A stretch of DNA of 64,000 nucleotides from Cladorhizidae sp. MBARI D1340-BT2 (taxonomy: Eukaryota > Porifera > Demospongiae > Poecilosclerida > Cladorhizidae). Positions 44,974 through 58,616 of the stretch are shown here, one piece after another. The position numbers and the translations under genes were made by a program. The DNA is taken from assembly GCA_028752905.1 (NCBI GenBank), contig JAQNBH010000011.1, forward strand, positions 32,946,017 through 33,010,016, read 5' to 3'. The notes beneath the pieces were generated by a model, which saw only the letters and a list, made by a program, of their open reading frames with translations, searched no databases and was not told where the DNA came from. Each line of letters opens with the position of its first letter. Within the stretch, counting starts at the first letter, position 1.

Positions 44974-45524
44974 CACGAGCCAAGTTTCATCAGAATATAT
45001 AATCAAAGCCGCTGCACGTCATGCAATGCGTTACTTGGATGCAGTGCACAAGTGTGAAACACAGCCAGCTAATTTGTGTAATACGTTCTACAATGGTGGT
45101 TTTAAAATACATCTAGGAACTTTTCAGGATCATTAATTTTCCCGAAAAGTGCTACAGCTATATAATAATAACCTCAATTATCAACTTGAAATTGTATTGT
45201 TTCGACGAGATGCCCCCCCCCCCTCATGTAGAAATGAAACTTACATCTGTACCAGTTCCTCTGCATATCAACTACTAGCTAACAACACATATACATTCGC
45301 AACCCAAGGTAAACTAGTTCCCTCCGTCTCCAACTGTAATCTGGCCGTGTTTCCTGAATCCCAATTTTTAACAAACGATCCTTTACCATCCTTGTGTGGA
45401 AACAGGGGTGTAAAAGGGTGTGGCTACATTGGAGAGGGGAAGGGTCTCGCAGACGAATTTTGCGTTGTCTTCAAGTCTCCACTAACTTGATCCGTACTGC
45501 AGTACATATATAGCTGGCTCTAAG
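44974..45524. other. Upstream region of SCP2
   Basis: No gene recognised. The 113-codon + frame at 45149-45490 has no family features. At about 45167-45190 it repeats sequence seen near 34795 (CCTCAATTATCAACTTGAAA). The SCP2 promoter should lie here; no TATA box stands out near 45525. Confidence 0.4.
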
Positions 45525-45572
45525 ATGGCGAGCAGAGGGAAGGTTTACGTTGTTGGAGTTGGAATGACCAAG
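45525..45572 (+). CDS. SCP2: SCP2 exon 1 with start codon
   Basis: ATG at 45525 is preceded by CTAAG and begins [16 protein letters not shown], aligning with the thiolase N-terminus. Donor GTACAG at 45573. Phase 0. Confidence 0.92.
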
Positions 45573-48500
45573 GTACAGTAAGAACCTAGCGGTCTGTCTG
45601 GCTGACATATCCACGCCCCTTCATGCAGCTGTTTGCTAGAGTGCAGACAGTCACAGTATCATATTATCACTGGTCCACGTACAACCACACCATGATAAGG
45701 TTTACTTACTCTATTCTGCTCTGCTTATCTTTAGCAACAGTGAGAGCTGCAATCTATTGGATTAGCAACATGTAACGTACTGAGAGTATGTTTGTAGAAG
45801 GCTTCCCTCAAGGCTGTGAGACCTCAGTGCTCATAGCTTGGTGGTGAGCTTTGATTACCTGTCTTGATAAAGACATTGACTCTTGCTGCATGCAGAGTGT
45901 CTTAACTATCCACTTTCGGTGGGATCGTGCTGCTCACCAGCAGTTACCATGATGCCTTCTCTATGGGGAAGGTTCAAACTTGCTTGAAACCTCAAGTTCC
46001 AGCTGCTATCTAGTAAAAACTGACTCAGCAATAAAAGTAATCATGTGGACAGCACATGACCCAGTAAATGCTGTCATGTAATATTAGCCCACCATGCAAT
46101 TGTCACAGCTGCTTCCAAACATGGAAGGGGGGGGGTCTGAGTCGGAGTGTGAGAGCAATACTGAATCCTGCTGCAGGAAAAAGTTATTAAAAAAACAATA
46201 AAGAAGTGAATGGAGGAATGAGACCTTTACTGTCCGGAAAGAACAGCAGTTCCTTTTAGGTAAAGAAGAAGGTGGGGATAGTGCCACTTGTTCTGTTAGT
46301 TTGAAATGTGGAGAACTGTTGTACTAAAACATTTCTTAAGAAATAGTCATCAAAAAGCTCTGACTGCTGAGTCACTTCCTCTACCTTAGCTAAATTTAGT
46401 TTGGGACACGGTGAAGCTGCTATAAAGGCTAGAGAGAAGCAACAAATGTAATGTTTAACTTCATTACTGAAGAGTGCTGCAACTATGAACCACATCATGA
46501 ACTTCTCACATCTCGTGTGAGACTGAGCAGTGAAGTTATAGCAGTACAGCATAAGATTATATGCACGGCATTGAAAACGGGGGGGAAAGTTTTTTAAGAT
46601 AACCCTAGACACAGATTGGCTAAGTCAGATGTACAGTCACTGACTTGGTTCACTCTTCTGTAAGGAGATATAAAAATAATATAGAGTACATCCCTATCAT
46701 ATATATTATACAAAGAGTAATTAGGTACTACCATGACAAATTCCTATTGGAGTGTTTAGAAAGTTAGACAGTCTGAGTCTTACAGAGAGAAGTTGCAATT
46801 GTAGAAATACTGGTTGCCTTGATTGTTTAATGTTTGTATACTATGCATTCTTCGCTTGCATTCTTCGCTTGGACAGTCACTGACTTGGTTCACTCATCTG
46901 TAAGGAGATATGAAAATAATATATAGTGCATCCCTATAGTACAAGGGATAATTACTTACTACTATGACAAATCCTATTGGAGTGTTTAGAAAGTTGGACG
47001 GTCTCCATATATATATATATATATATACACATAGTGTTGAACTAGTGGGCATGTTAGGAAGTTGAGTGTTGGATTAAAACCTCCCATAGTAACATGTGCA
47101 CATGTAGTGCTATGAAACTTCATTAATGAGTTCCATTTCCCTCAACATTGACCTCAATTCTTATTAATCCTCAATTTGTTGGTGTGCCTCCTCAGTTTGA
47201 GAAGCCAGGGAGACGTGACGATTTTGATTATCCGGTCATGGCCAAGGAAGCAGGTACTGCAAAGCATGTTCTTGAACATCGACTAGAAAAAGTGGTTTGT
47301 TGTTTGTGTGTGTGTGAGAGGGGAGGGGGGGGGTAGGGGGGGGGGGGGGGGGGGAGGGAGGGGGAGTGGATAAAGTGAATGTTTGTTTTTTAAACCTTTG
47401 ATGTATGCCTGTGGCTAGTGCAGTGTTTCTGCAGGAGCATATATGTTAGTGTGTAAAGGCTGTGACCATTGCAAGACTGGGTCTCTTCAACTAAATCTGT
47501 GCACTGTTCTCTGTCGTCACCTAAAGTGGAATGTCATATCCCTTGCTATCCTCACTCCTGCACACGCTCTTTCTCTCCTCTTCCTTGTACTATAATAATG
47601 ACTGCACATTTTTGTTTTCTTCCCCCATCACCTCGTCGCTTAGCAACCAAGGCTCTGACAGATGCTGGGGTGTCTTATTCAGACATTAACCAAGTCGTTG
47701 TGGGTTACTGTTATGGTAAGGATGGGTTAGTTTCAGTAAGAGGTGGGCGTATGCTGTATAATCCTATAGTGTTATAGTAATTTACCACAGTGTTATAGTA
47801 ATCTTACCTTAGTGCTCTAGCAATCATACCTTAGTGATAGCAACCTTACCATAGTGTTATAGTTATCTTGTTACAGTAATCTTACCTTAGTGTTATAATA
47901 ATCTTACCGTAGCCATAGTGTTTTAGTAATCTTGCCAGTGTTGTAGTAATCATACCATAATGTCATAGTAATTTTGTTATAGTTATCTTACCTTAGTGTT
48001 ATAGTAATCTTACCGTAGTAATCATACCATAGTGTTGTAGTAATCATACCATAGTGTTGTAGTAATCATACCAGTGTTGTAGTAATCTTACCATAGTGTT
48101 GTAGTAATCATACCATATTGTTATAGTAATCTTGCCATAGTGTTGTAACCATAGTGTCATTATCTTGTTATAGTAATCTTACCTTAGTGTTATAGTAATC
48201 TTACTGTAGTAATCATACCATAGTGTTGTAGTACTCATACCATAGTGTTGTAATCATACCATAGTGTTGTAGTAATCATACCATATTGTTATAGTAATCT
48301 TGTTATAGTAATCTTACCTTAGTGTTATAGTAATCTTACTGTAGTAATCATACCATAGTGTTGTAGTAATCATACCATAGTGTTGTAATCATAGCATAAT
48401 GTTGTAATCATACCATAGTGTTGTAGTAATCATACCATAGTGTTATAGTAATCTTACTGTAGTAATCATACCATAGTGTTGTAGTAATCATACCAGTGTT

Positions 48501-51500
48501 GTAGTAATCATACCATAGTGTTGTAGTAATCATACCATAGTGTTGTAATCATACCATAGTGTTGTAATCATACCATAGTGTTGTAGTAATCTTACTGTAG
48601 TAATCATACCATAGTGTTGTAGTAATCATAACATATTGTTATAGTAATCTTACCATAGGGTTATAGTAATCTTACCATAGTGTACAGTAATGTACCATAA
48701 ACGGTCCATTTATTCTTCATGTTAATATTCTTCATGTTAAAAACAAAGTGTTGTTATCTTTGACTTACAAACAGAGTCATGATCGACGTCGCAAAAATAC
48801 AGAGTGGCCCAATATTTGTTCCTTCATCTACATGTAGGTGTGGTTTGGTGTCACATAGGTGCCCTTTACCCCCTTAGGAAAGTTGTTCTCAGGTGGTAAT
48901 CATACTTTGGGTCTGCGTGGTCTTCATGACACGCTTTGCATCGGTTCTTTTAGCATGGAGTAGAGTTAAAGGTTCGGAATGTAATTTCCTTCTGCCTCCA
49001 GGTATGGGGGAGCAAAGGTTAACTTCACAGCCCAAACAGAACATGCGGTAAATACATATCATCCGTTGACTCCGTTTAGGATGTCACCTTCATGGCCCTT
49101 CCCACACTGACATCTTTTCATAGGAAATCGGCTATGTAGAACAGCCAATAATTACTCTAGACTCTAGATTAAATTTAGTATGCTAATGTTCCCAGAGCCT
49201 TTTACTGAATGGGAGGGGTGAGCGATGCCAGCCAGCGTGCGGTCGTCCTCTCTATGTGACATTGTGCCAGGTCCTGATGTTGTATGGAAGGTGCGTGTGT
49301 TTTGTAGCCTCAGCCACTGTAGCGACAATTCTGAAGAACTAAAATAGTGGGCAACTATTGCCAACAACATCTAATTACTTCTCTTTAAAAATTGGTTTCT
49401 TGCAAATGTTGCAACCAAACTGACAAAAAGAGGAATCTACTATTTTCATTTTATTCTGAAGAAGTCTTTTTGCTGTACTGTCGATATACAGTCCAGCACT
49501 GGCCTAGGAGAGACTACACAAAGAATAATGGTGAAAAGTGGACCTGGAAGACAGGAAGAATTAGGGAGGCTCCTCCGTGAGCAGCTGCCTCCGTGGTAGC
49601 CTCTGAGTGTCTGAGAAGAGAGCTCCAGATGCTGCAATCATCCTCTGCTGCAGTTCTCACCACAGAGTCTGGACGGTAAAGGGTCGACAGTCAAAGCAGG
49701 GTACAGAAACTGATTAAGACACTTGATTAGAGTGGCATCTAATGAAGAATATTCAATCCATCTCTCTCTATATATAACTGTAGTATTATCCTGTAGGTAC
49801 GGCATTAGATCTTCATATTCTTCTCTGGTTAGTTAACTGCACGTGCATTTAGCTAGTAAGGAAACATTTTCCAAGACAGCGGAAGCAGTTCTTTTGGAAG
49901 AATTTGTAATTTGTTTACAATAGTGAAGCTGTAAATACTGTCTAAAAATGATTTAAATGTCTGACATGTGGTAGCAATCGCAACCAAACGACTGACTGAT
50001 GATGGATAGGCCGACTAACCAGGGTAGTAATTATTATGAATATACCAAGTCCATTTATCACACTTGATATGAGATGCAGTGAGTCTATACTAGAGCTATT
50101 TATATGAAGTCTAGTAATTATTATGAGGATATCAAGTCTAGAATAAACCATTTATCACACTTGACTTGGGATGCAGTGAGTCTATACTAGAGCTATTTAT
50201 ATGAAGTCTAGTAATTATTATGAGGATATCAAGTCTAGAATAAACCATTTATCACACTTGACTTGGGATGCAGTGAGTCTATACTAGAGCTATTTATATG
50301 AAGTCTAGTAATTATTATGAGGATATCAAGTCTATTTATCACACTTGACTTGGGATGCAGTGAGTCTATACTAGAGCTATTTATATGAAGCAGGGGTGTA
50401 TTTAGGGGGGGCGGGGGGGGGGGGGCATTCGCCCCCCCTTGTATAATTCTCGCCCCCCCCCCTTGAAATTAGAGATTTTTTTTTAAATAATGTCAAGAAA
50501 GGTGTAATACAAGAAAGGTGTAATAAGCTTATGATATCAGGTTCAAATGATAGGAATGTCAAACTGAGGTTCTTCTTGGTTTTCTCTGCCATACGTCCAC
50601 AATCTCTTCAAGGTCGCTCTCAGAGAGTACTTCTGGTGCCTCTATAGCAATCCTCATAAGGTGAGAAAGGCTGCAGTCACTTAGAGAATTACGCAAACGA
50701 GTCTTGATCATCTTCATCTGTGAGAAGCTTCTCTCCACAGAAGCAGTAGAAACTGGAATCGATAAGCAGATGGAGGCAATCTTGTGCAAATTGGGAAACA
50801 TGGCCTTGAGCATGTCGTTTGAAACAAGTTCTTTCAGCTGTGATGCAGTAGTATCCCGTGGTTGCTTGACTAACAGCTGGCGGAATGTTTTCCACTCTGT
50901 AAGTATTTCAGTGGAAATCATGGCTGTCTTCACTGTTTCTTCTCCATCCAATGTTTCTGCATCTCTATCTTCTCCGTAGTGAGCAATCAGTTTCTCAACA
51001 GATGTGTCTCCATAAGTGGGAAAAGATACTGAATCTGGTTTTGGAACTTTCCGTGGATCGAATATAGACAATGCTGATACAACAGCGTTGGATGAAGAAA
51101 ATCGGCTTGTTATGTTGGCCTTTAAATCAGCAACAAAAGGCTTACCAACAACATTCTGGAACGAAAGTATTTTATCAGCGTCAATAGACACCTTTGTAGA
51201 TGACTTCAAGTCTTCAACGTTTTCAAGAAGCTCCAACACCCAGTTCGCTCCAGGCAAAACTGCATCATCCAAGGATTTAACAGTAGCATCAACAAGGAAT
51301 GATATCAACGAGAGGTCAAGCTGCTCTGCCTGAAGTGCTTTGCTGAGCTTGGCTACTTGTGGTAGAGTGAAATCAAGCAAATATATAGCTGCAATCGTAG
51401 ACAATTTGCAGAGGGCACCATGGATTCCAAGAGCTTCTGGCTCGTGGGACGTCTCGTAGATGTTCCCAATGGTGATTACATTTGCAGAATAACTTGCTTT

Positions 51501-54500
51501 GACAGCTTTGACACACCTTTCATGTGCCAGCCAGCGTGTGTCAGATGGCTTGATCACTTTCATTTCTGGAAGTTCAAGAACGTGCTGTACCTCCTTCAGA
51601 CACTCTGCTCGCTTGGGGGAATTGCGAAAATGCTTCCAAAGAGTAGTCAATGTTCTGTAAACATGAGCAATTCCAGGAGTTTTATTGGCAGCTTGCACAC
51701 AAGCCAACTGCAGTAAGTGACAGTGGCAGTGTATAAACAGAGCGTGAGGAGTATGTTTCTTGATACGTGCCTGAACCCCGGTCTTTCGTCCAGAAAAAGT
51801 TGCAGCTCCATCAAATCCCAATCCAACTATTCTTCCGACTTGTAGACCTTTCTTCTTTAAACAATCGATGAGATTAGAATAGATGGTCTCTGCATCAGCC
51901 TTCTTCAATGGAATAAGCTCCAGAAAGCACTCTACTGGTACACCATCTTCCTCCCAGCGGCAAAACACAGACAATTCTTCTACGTTGGTGACATCTGTGC
52001 ACTCATCTGCCATGAGGCTGTACATAGGTGCCTTTTGAAGTCGCTTCAGAATCGACTCCTCCACCCATGTCCCCAATGATTCGATGAATTCAACCACAGC
52101 CAATCTTGATGTGTACACAGCATTTCTTGGTGCAGTTTCTAAGAATTGCTTCAAATGTTGGCTGCCACATCGAACCACCACGTCAACCAGCTTCTCAAAT
52201 TTTGTCGAATGTGCAACTTGTTCTTTCGTAAGAAAATGAGTGAGTAGGATCAGGCACTTCACTGCAGCTCTGTTCTGAGCTCTTTTGCGAGCTAAAACAT
52301 TCTGGAGTTGCTGTACAACTGTTCCACCTTTGGCTGCTCCTTTAGCTGCAAAAAGAGCTTGAGTTGCATGGATATGGAAGTCACTTCTCGCATGAGCTTT
52401 CATTTTTTCAACAGCTTTCTTCCAATTTCTGCAAGGTTGTGTGACCCACACTCCTCCAGTACGCTGCAGACCAGATTGCTTGCAAACCTTGCAAAAGGCA
52501 CCATCGCTATCCTCGTCATAATAGAGCCAACTGAAATCTTTCTCCCAGCTCTTAGAGTATTTTCTCTTCGTGGATACAGAAGAGCGGTGTTTGATTTGCT
52601 TGCTTTTCTTTGAAGGTGGAGGACTAAGGCTAGGACTAGATGCCTCGACATGCTCAGAGCTATCTGTTCTGCTATCTTCGCTATCGCTGCTATTAGCATG
52701 AGAAGAGGCTTGAGAAGTACTTGCAAAGTATGAGCGAATATCCATATTAATATGAAGAGAAATCAGCTAGTAAGGTTTCTTTTATAGAGACTTTAAGACC
52801 ATGACATAATGGACTGAGTTAAAAATACTGAGAGAGAGTGGGAAAGAAGGAGGGAACTGAAGAAGTGACAAACCTACAAAGGAGAACACGTGGTGGTGTG
52901 TGATGACTTTCAGACCATGACATAATGGACTGAGTTAAAAATACTGAGAGAGAGTGGGAAAGAAGGAGGGAACTGAAGAAGTGACAAACCTACAAAGGAG
53001 AACACGTGGTGGCGTGTGATGACATCATGTCTAAGATTAGACTTGAAGACCATGACATAATGGACTGAGTTAAAAATACTGAGAGAGAGGGAGTGGGAAA
53101 GAAGGAGAAACAAAAGAAGTGACAAACCTACAAAGGAGAGCACGTGGTGGTGTGTGATGTCATCGTGTCATGACACATGCTCTCCTTTTTCCAAGCAGCT
53201 ACAATATCATGAGAAATATATACAGTCTAGCCATAGTTCGGTATAGCATAATGCCATTGGTAGTCAGTCAAAATAGCTATCCTCAGACATTGTAAAAGCA
53301 AAAAAAAATATGGGGGGATCTTCCCCCCAGACCCCTTTTATGGCTTATGAACATGTTAAGAAAATATTAACAAAAATTAGGGCACCAAGTGACCAACCAT
53401 TTCCACCCCCCCCCCCCCCCCCCCCCCCCCCCCTAGAGAACTAGAGAAAAATTGTGTATGAAACCTGTTGTCCATGATTTTGTAAGAAAATGCATGGAAT
53501 GCAACATAATTCGATTTCACAAAAGCCCACCTCCATTATACGAGTGACAAGTGACTATATCTAATCTATATATGCTGATTGCCGTAGCATGCAACTTCAG
53601 CAAATATTTAAGATGGAATGTTGTAATAAAGATTTTAGAAAAAGTGCATGCCATCATAAGTAGCAGCTATATATACAGTTAGTACTGCAAAAATACCTGT
53701 GGGTAAAACACTTTCGTACTCCACGCGGAAGCCCAGGGTGCACGTCCCCTTTCCGCACCATCCAGGCTCTCCGCCCCCCCTTATTTTTCCATATCTCAAG
53801 TTCGATCCCCCTTGGCAAAATTTCTGTATACAACCCTGTATGAAGTCTAGTAATTATTATGAGGATATCAAGTCTAGAATAAACCATTTATCACACTTGA
53901 CTTGGGATGCAGTGAGTCTATACTAGAGCTATTTATATGAAGTCTAGTAATTATTATGAGGATATCAAGTCTAGAATAAACCATTTATCACACTTGACTT
54001 GGGATGCAGTGAGCCTATACTAGAGCTATTTATATGAAGTCTAGTAATTATTATGAGGATATCAAGTCTAGAATAAACCATTTATCACACATGACTTGGG
54101 ATGCAGTGAGTCTATACTAGAGCTATTTATATGAAGTCTAGTAATTATTATGAGGATATCAAGTCTAGAATAAACCATTTATCACACATGACTTGGGATG
54201 CAGTGAGTCTATACTAGAGCTATTTATATGAAGTCTAGTAATTATTATGAGGATATCAAGTCTAGAATAAACCATTTATCACACTGTACTTGGGATGCAG
54301 TGAGTCTATACTAGAGCTATTTATATGAAGTCTAGTAATTATTATGAGGATATCAAGTATAGAATAAACCATTTATCACACTTGACTTGGGATGCAGTGA
54401 GTCTATACTAGAGCTATTTATATGAAGTCTAGTAATTATTATGAGAATATCAAGTCTAGAATAAACCATTTATCATACTCGTCGTAGAATACGGCAAGTC

Positions 54501-57500
54501 ATTTCACTCGCACGCTGTATTTCCACTCTCACTGACAGACCTGCCTGCTCATGAAACAGCTCGCCATGTTCCACTCTGACTCGTGTAATGAGGTGTATAC
54601 TGCAACTTTAACCTCACTTTAATCAGCATCTGTGTGGATGCCTATGTAATTGATTTCTTCTTGATTGGGATATTTTTTTAAAGTATTTAAAAGTATTATA
54701 ACCCTTTAAAAACTGAATTTTTGTTGATGATTTTGCTTGCAGGTGATTCCACGTGTGGCCAGAAGGCAGTCTACCAGCTGGGACTGACGGGCATCCCTAT
54801 ATACAATGTGAGGGGGCTTGCTTGACATTGGGAGAAGTGATGATGAGACGATAAAATTAAAATTAAACAATCTGTTGTGACGGATGTTTAGTTGGCATTT
54901 TATAAGTACAAGAGCCTGTATTGTAATAAGACATTCTTAGTGCAGTGAGACCTCCCTTGACATTCTTAGTGCAGTGAGTCCTCGCAGGTTGGGACCAGTT
55001 GGTGCCTAGTCTCTCCAGCCGGGACCCTCAAACTCTGATGCAAGCATGACTATAAACAACTGTCTGGTCGCCATAGACAGTTTTATTCTCGTCTAGTCAG
55101 CATTTTTAGTTTACTTGCTGCATTTCATTATGTCATGCCAAATGTAATATGGACACCACACCTCCTCTGTGCCTCCAGGGCCATGGAGATTATAGGCTTC
55201 CAGAGCCTGGATATGGAGGCTATAGGTAGCGCTGCTTCCAGAGCCTGGATATGGAGGCTATAGGTAGCACTGCTTCCAGAGCCTGGATATGGAGACTATA
55301 GGTAGCGCTGCTTCCAGAGCCTGGATATGGAGGCTATAGGTAGCGCTGCTTCCAGAGCCTGGATATGGAGGCTATAGGTAGCGCTGCTTCCAGAGCCTGG
55401 ATATGGAGGCTACAGGTAGCGCTGCTTCCAGAGCCTGGATATGGAGGCTATAGGTAGCGCTGCTTCCAGAGCCTGGATATGGAGGCTACAGGTAGCGCTG
55501 CTTCCAGAGCCTGGATATGGAGGCTATAGGTAGCACTGCTTCCAGAGCCTGGATATGGAGACTATAGGTAGCGCTGCTTCCAGTGCCTGGATTCCAGAGC
55601 CTGGATATGGAGACTATAGCTTCCAGAGCCTGGCTATGGAGACTATATAGGTAGTGTTGGTACTCTCAAAAATTGCAGTTTTATTTCATTGCAAGTTGTA
55701 ATAGTGAAATACAGTCCACGTATTCTCTCTAAGAAAGAAGCTGCCAGGTAGAGGGCGTACTTGCCCAATATTGGGGGGGGGGGGGGGGGGGGGGGGGATA
55801 CATGTATCCAGTAATAAACAAATAATAATCTGAGCATTATGTGAATCAAGGTCCAGAGCAGAGCATTGCCTTGAAGCAGCACTGGACTGTGTATGGAGTG
55901 TGTATTATATATATGAATGCTCTGGACCACTTCTGCTAGTCTGCACACTCGGAGTATTTCTGGAGAGCAAAGCCTCTTGGCTTGAGCACCTTTACTGTTT
56001 ATCAAGTGGAGGAGTATGGGTTAAAGTAGGGAGGGGGGGGGGGGTTGTTTTTGCTTCCCTCTCTCTCACTTGTTCCCTTGCTCTTCTTGAGCAATGTTCA
56101 GTGGTGGCCATCATCTGTCCCAGAACAACAACCATGTGCATCATACTTAACTGTGAGTCCCGTCAAAGTTACTAGAACAACCTTGTAGGTGGCTCTAGTG
56201 TTCAAGGCATTGCTGGGCAGGTGTGGTATTCTTTCTCTTCTGCTTTGGCCAAGTCATTCTTCCTCTTAGTAACCTCACCAACTCATTCTTTGTTTCTGTT
56301 CCTCCCTTCTCACCTGCTCCCTCAACCTCCCCCTCCCTCCCTACCCCCTTACCCCTCACGCCCTCTTACCTCATAATCTCTCCCCTTCTCTCCCCTTCCA
56401 CCCAGGTGAACAACAACTGTGCCACGGGCTCCACTGCACTGTTCCTGGCCAAGCAGTTGGTAGAGGGAGGCTTGGCAGACTGCATCCTAGCTCTCGGCTT
56501 CGAGAAGATGGAGAGAGGAAGTCTTGGCTCTAAGGTACACTATCCATAGCAGTGGCCATGATTCATCAACATACAACACACACATACACATACATACATA
56601 CACACACATACACACATATACATACATACATAACACATATACATACATACATATACCTACACATATACATACATACACACAAAATACATACATACATAAC
56701 ACACACATACATACATACACACATACATACATACATACACACATACATAACACATATGCATACATACACACATATACATACATACAGACCACATATACAT
56801 ACATACACACAAAATACATACATACATAACACACACATACATACACACATATGCATACATACACACATATACATACATACAGACCACATGCATACATACA
56901 CACATATACATACATACACACAAAATACATACATACATAACACACATACATACACACATATACATACATACACACAAACATACACACATACATACATATA
57001 CATACATACACACAAACATACACACATACATACATACAGTTATATGTACATATGTATGTATGTACGTACATCACATATACACATGATACACACACATGTA
57101 CATACATGTACATATACATTCACACACATGCATGTATTCATATGTACATGCATGGACACACTTACATACATGCACAATATTCTTTGTTGTTTGGGGCTGA
57201 AGGTTGTGCTCTTACTCAAGTGCTGTATGTATGTATACATCATGTACTTCATGGATTGTGTGTACTTTGTCCTGAAGTTTCCAGAGCGCACCAACCCAGT
57301 GGAAAATCACGCTATGGTGCTGGCCTCTTCTAAGCACGGGATCTCCCCTCAAGTGCCAATCGCCCCTCAGATGTTCGGGGCTGCAGGCAGGGAGCACATG
57401 GAGAAATATGGTGAGTTTGGCCGGGGAATGTGACCTCTAATAACAGTCATTGTTTGCATTTGCACTCATCATTAGTGGATTTCTCTTGTTCATTATGTGA

Positions 57501-58539
57501 CTATGGCAACACTATATACACGCACAAATAGAAGGTCCTCATGTCTTCTTCAGATTGTTTTTGGCAGGTACAGTAGGTCTCTGGTGCCTCATGTATTTCA
57601 TGAGATCTGAGTCTCTGGCTTATGTGACCTGTGTACACCCTCTAGCTATGCTCATGTGACCTGTGTACACCCTCTACCTACACTCATGTGACCTGTGTAC
57701 ACCCTCTACCTACGCTCATGTGACCTGTGTACACCCTCTACCTACACTCATGTGACCTGTGTACACCCTCTACCTACACTCATGTGACCTGTGTACACCC
57801 TCTAGCTATGCTCATGTGACCTGTGTACACCCTCTACCTACACTCATGTGACCTGTGTACACCCTCTACCTACACTCATGTGACCTGTGTACACCCTCTA
57901 CCTACGCTCATGTGACCTGTGTACACCCTCTACCTACACTCATGTGACCTGTGTACATCCTCTACCTACGCTCATGTGACCTGTGTACACCCTCTACCTA
58001 CACTCATGTGACCTGTGTACACCCTCTACCTACACTCATGTGACCTGTGTACACCCTCTACCTACACTCATGTGACCTGTGTACACCCTCTACCTACACT
58101 CATGTGACCTGTGTACACCCTCTACCTACACTCATGTGACCTGTGTACACCCTCTACCTACGCTCATGTGACCTGTGTACACCCTCTACCTACACTCATG
58201 TGACCTGTGTACACCCTCTACCTACACTCATGTGACCTAGTGTACACCCTCTACCTACACTCATGTGACCTGTGTACACCCTCTACCTACACTCATGTGA
58301 CCTGTGTACACCCTCTACCTACACTCATGTGACCTGTGTACACCCTCTACCTACACTCATGTGACCTGTGTACACCCTCTACCTACACTCATGTGACCTG
58401 TGTACACCCTCTACCTACACTCATGTGACCTGTGTACACCCTCTACCTACACTCATGTGACTTGTGTACACCCTCTACCTACAGGTTTAGCACCTCAATA
58501 GAGAGCACACAAGTTAAGCCTTTTTAAATTTATTATTTA

Positions 58540-58616
<77 letters not shown>

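Larger units (their letters stand above)
50391..53838 (-). mobile_element. hAT DNA transposon, copy 2 (3448 bp, intact transposase)
   Basis: Ends CAGGGGTGTATTTAG (left, + strand) and, on the minus strand from 53838, CAGGGTTGTATACAG. The 7-bp direct repeat TATGAAG lies at both junctions (50384-50390 and 53839-53845); an eighth base may have been lost. It has the same internal layout as copy 1 at 7301-10731, in inverse orientation and 40 kb away. It is inserted in the 97-bp satellite, antisense to SCP2, within intron 3. The copy may be autonomous. Confidence 0.95.

Noticed and set aside
45149..45490. 113-codon + frame upstream of SCP2
   Set aside because: No recognisable family, a poly-C tract inside, and no splice or start support; not called as a gene.
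56487..57433. His/Thr-rich and Cys/Val/Tyr-rich frames of up to 293 codons
   Set aside because: Translation of a CATA/CACA microsatellite in SCP2 intron 5. The conserved tail of one + frame is simply SCP2 exon 6.
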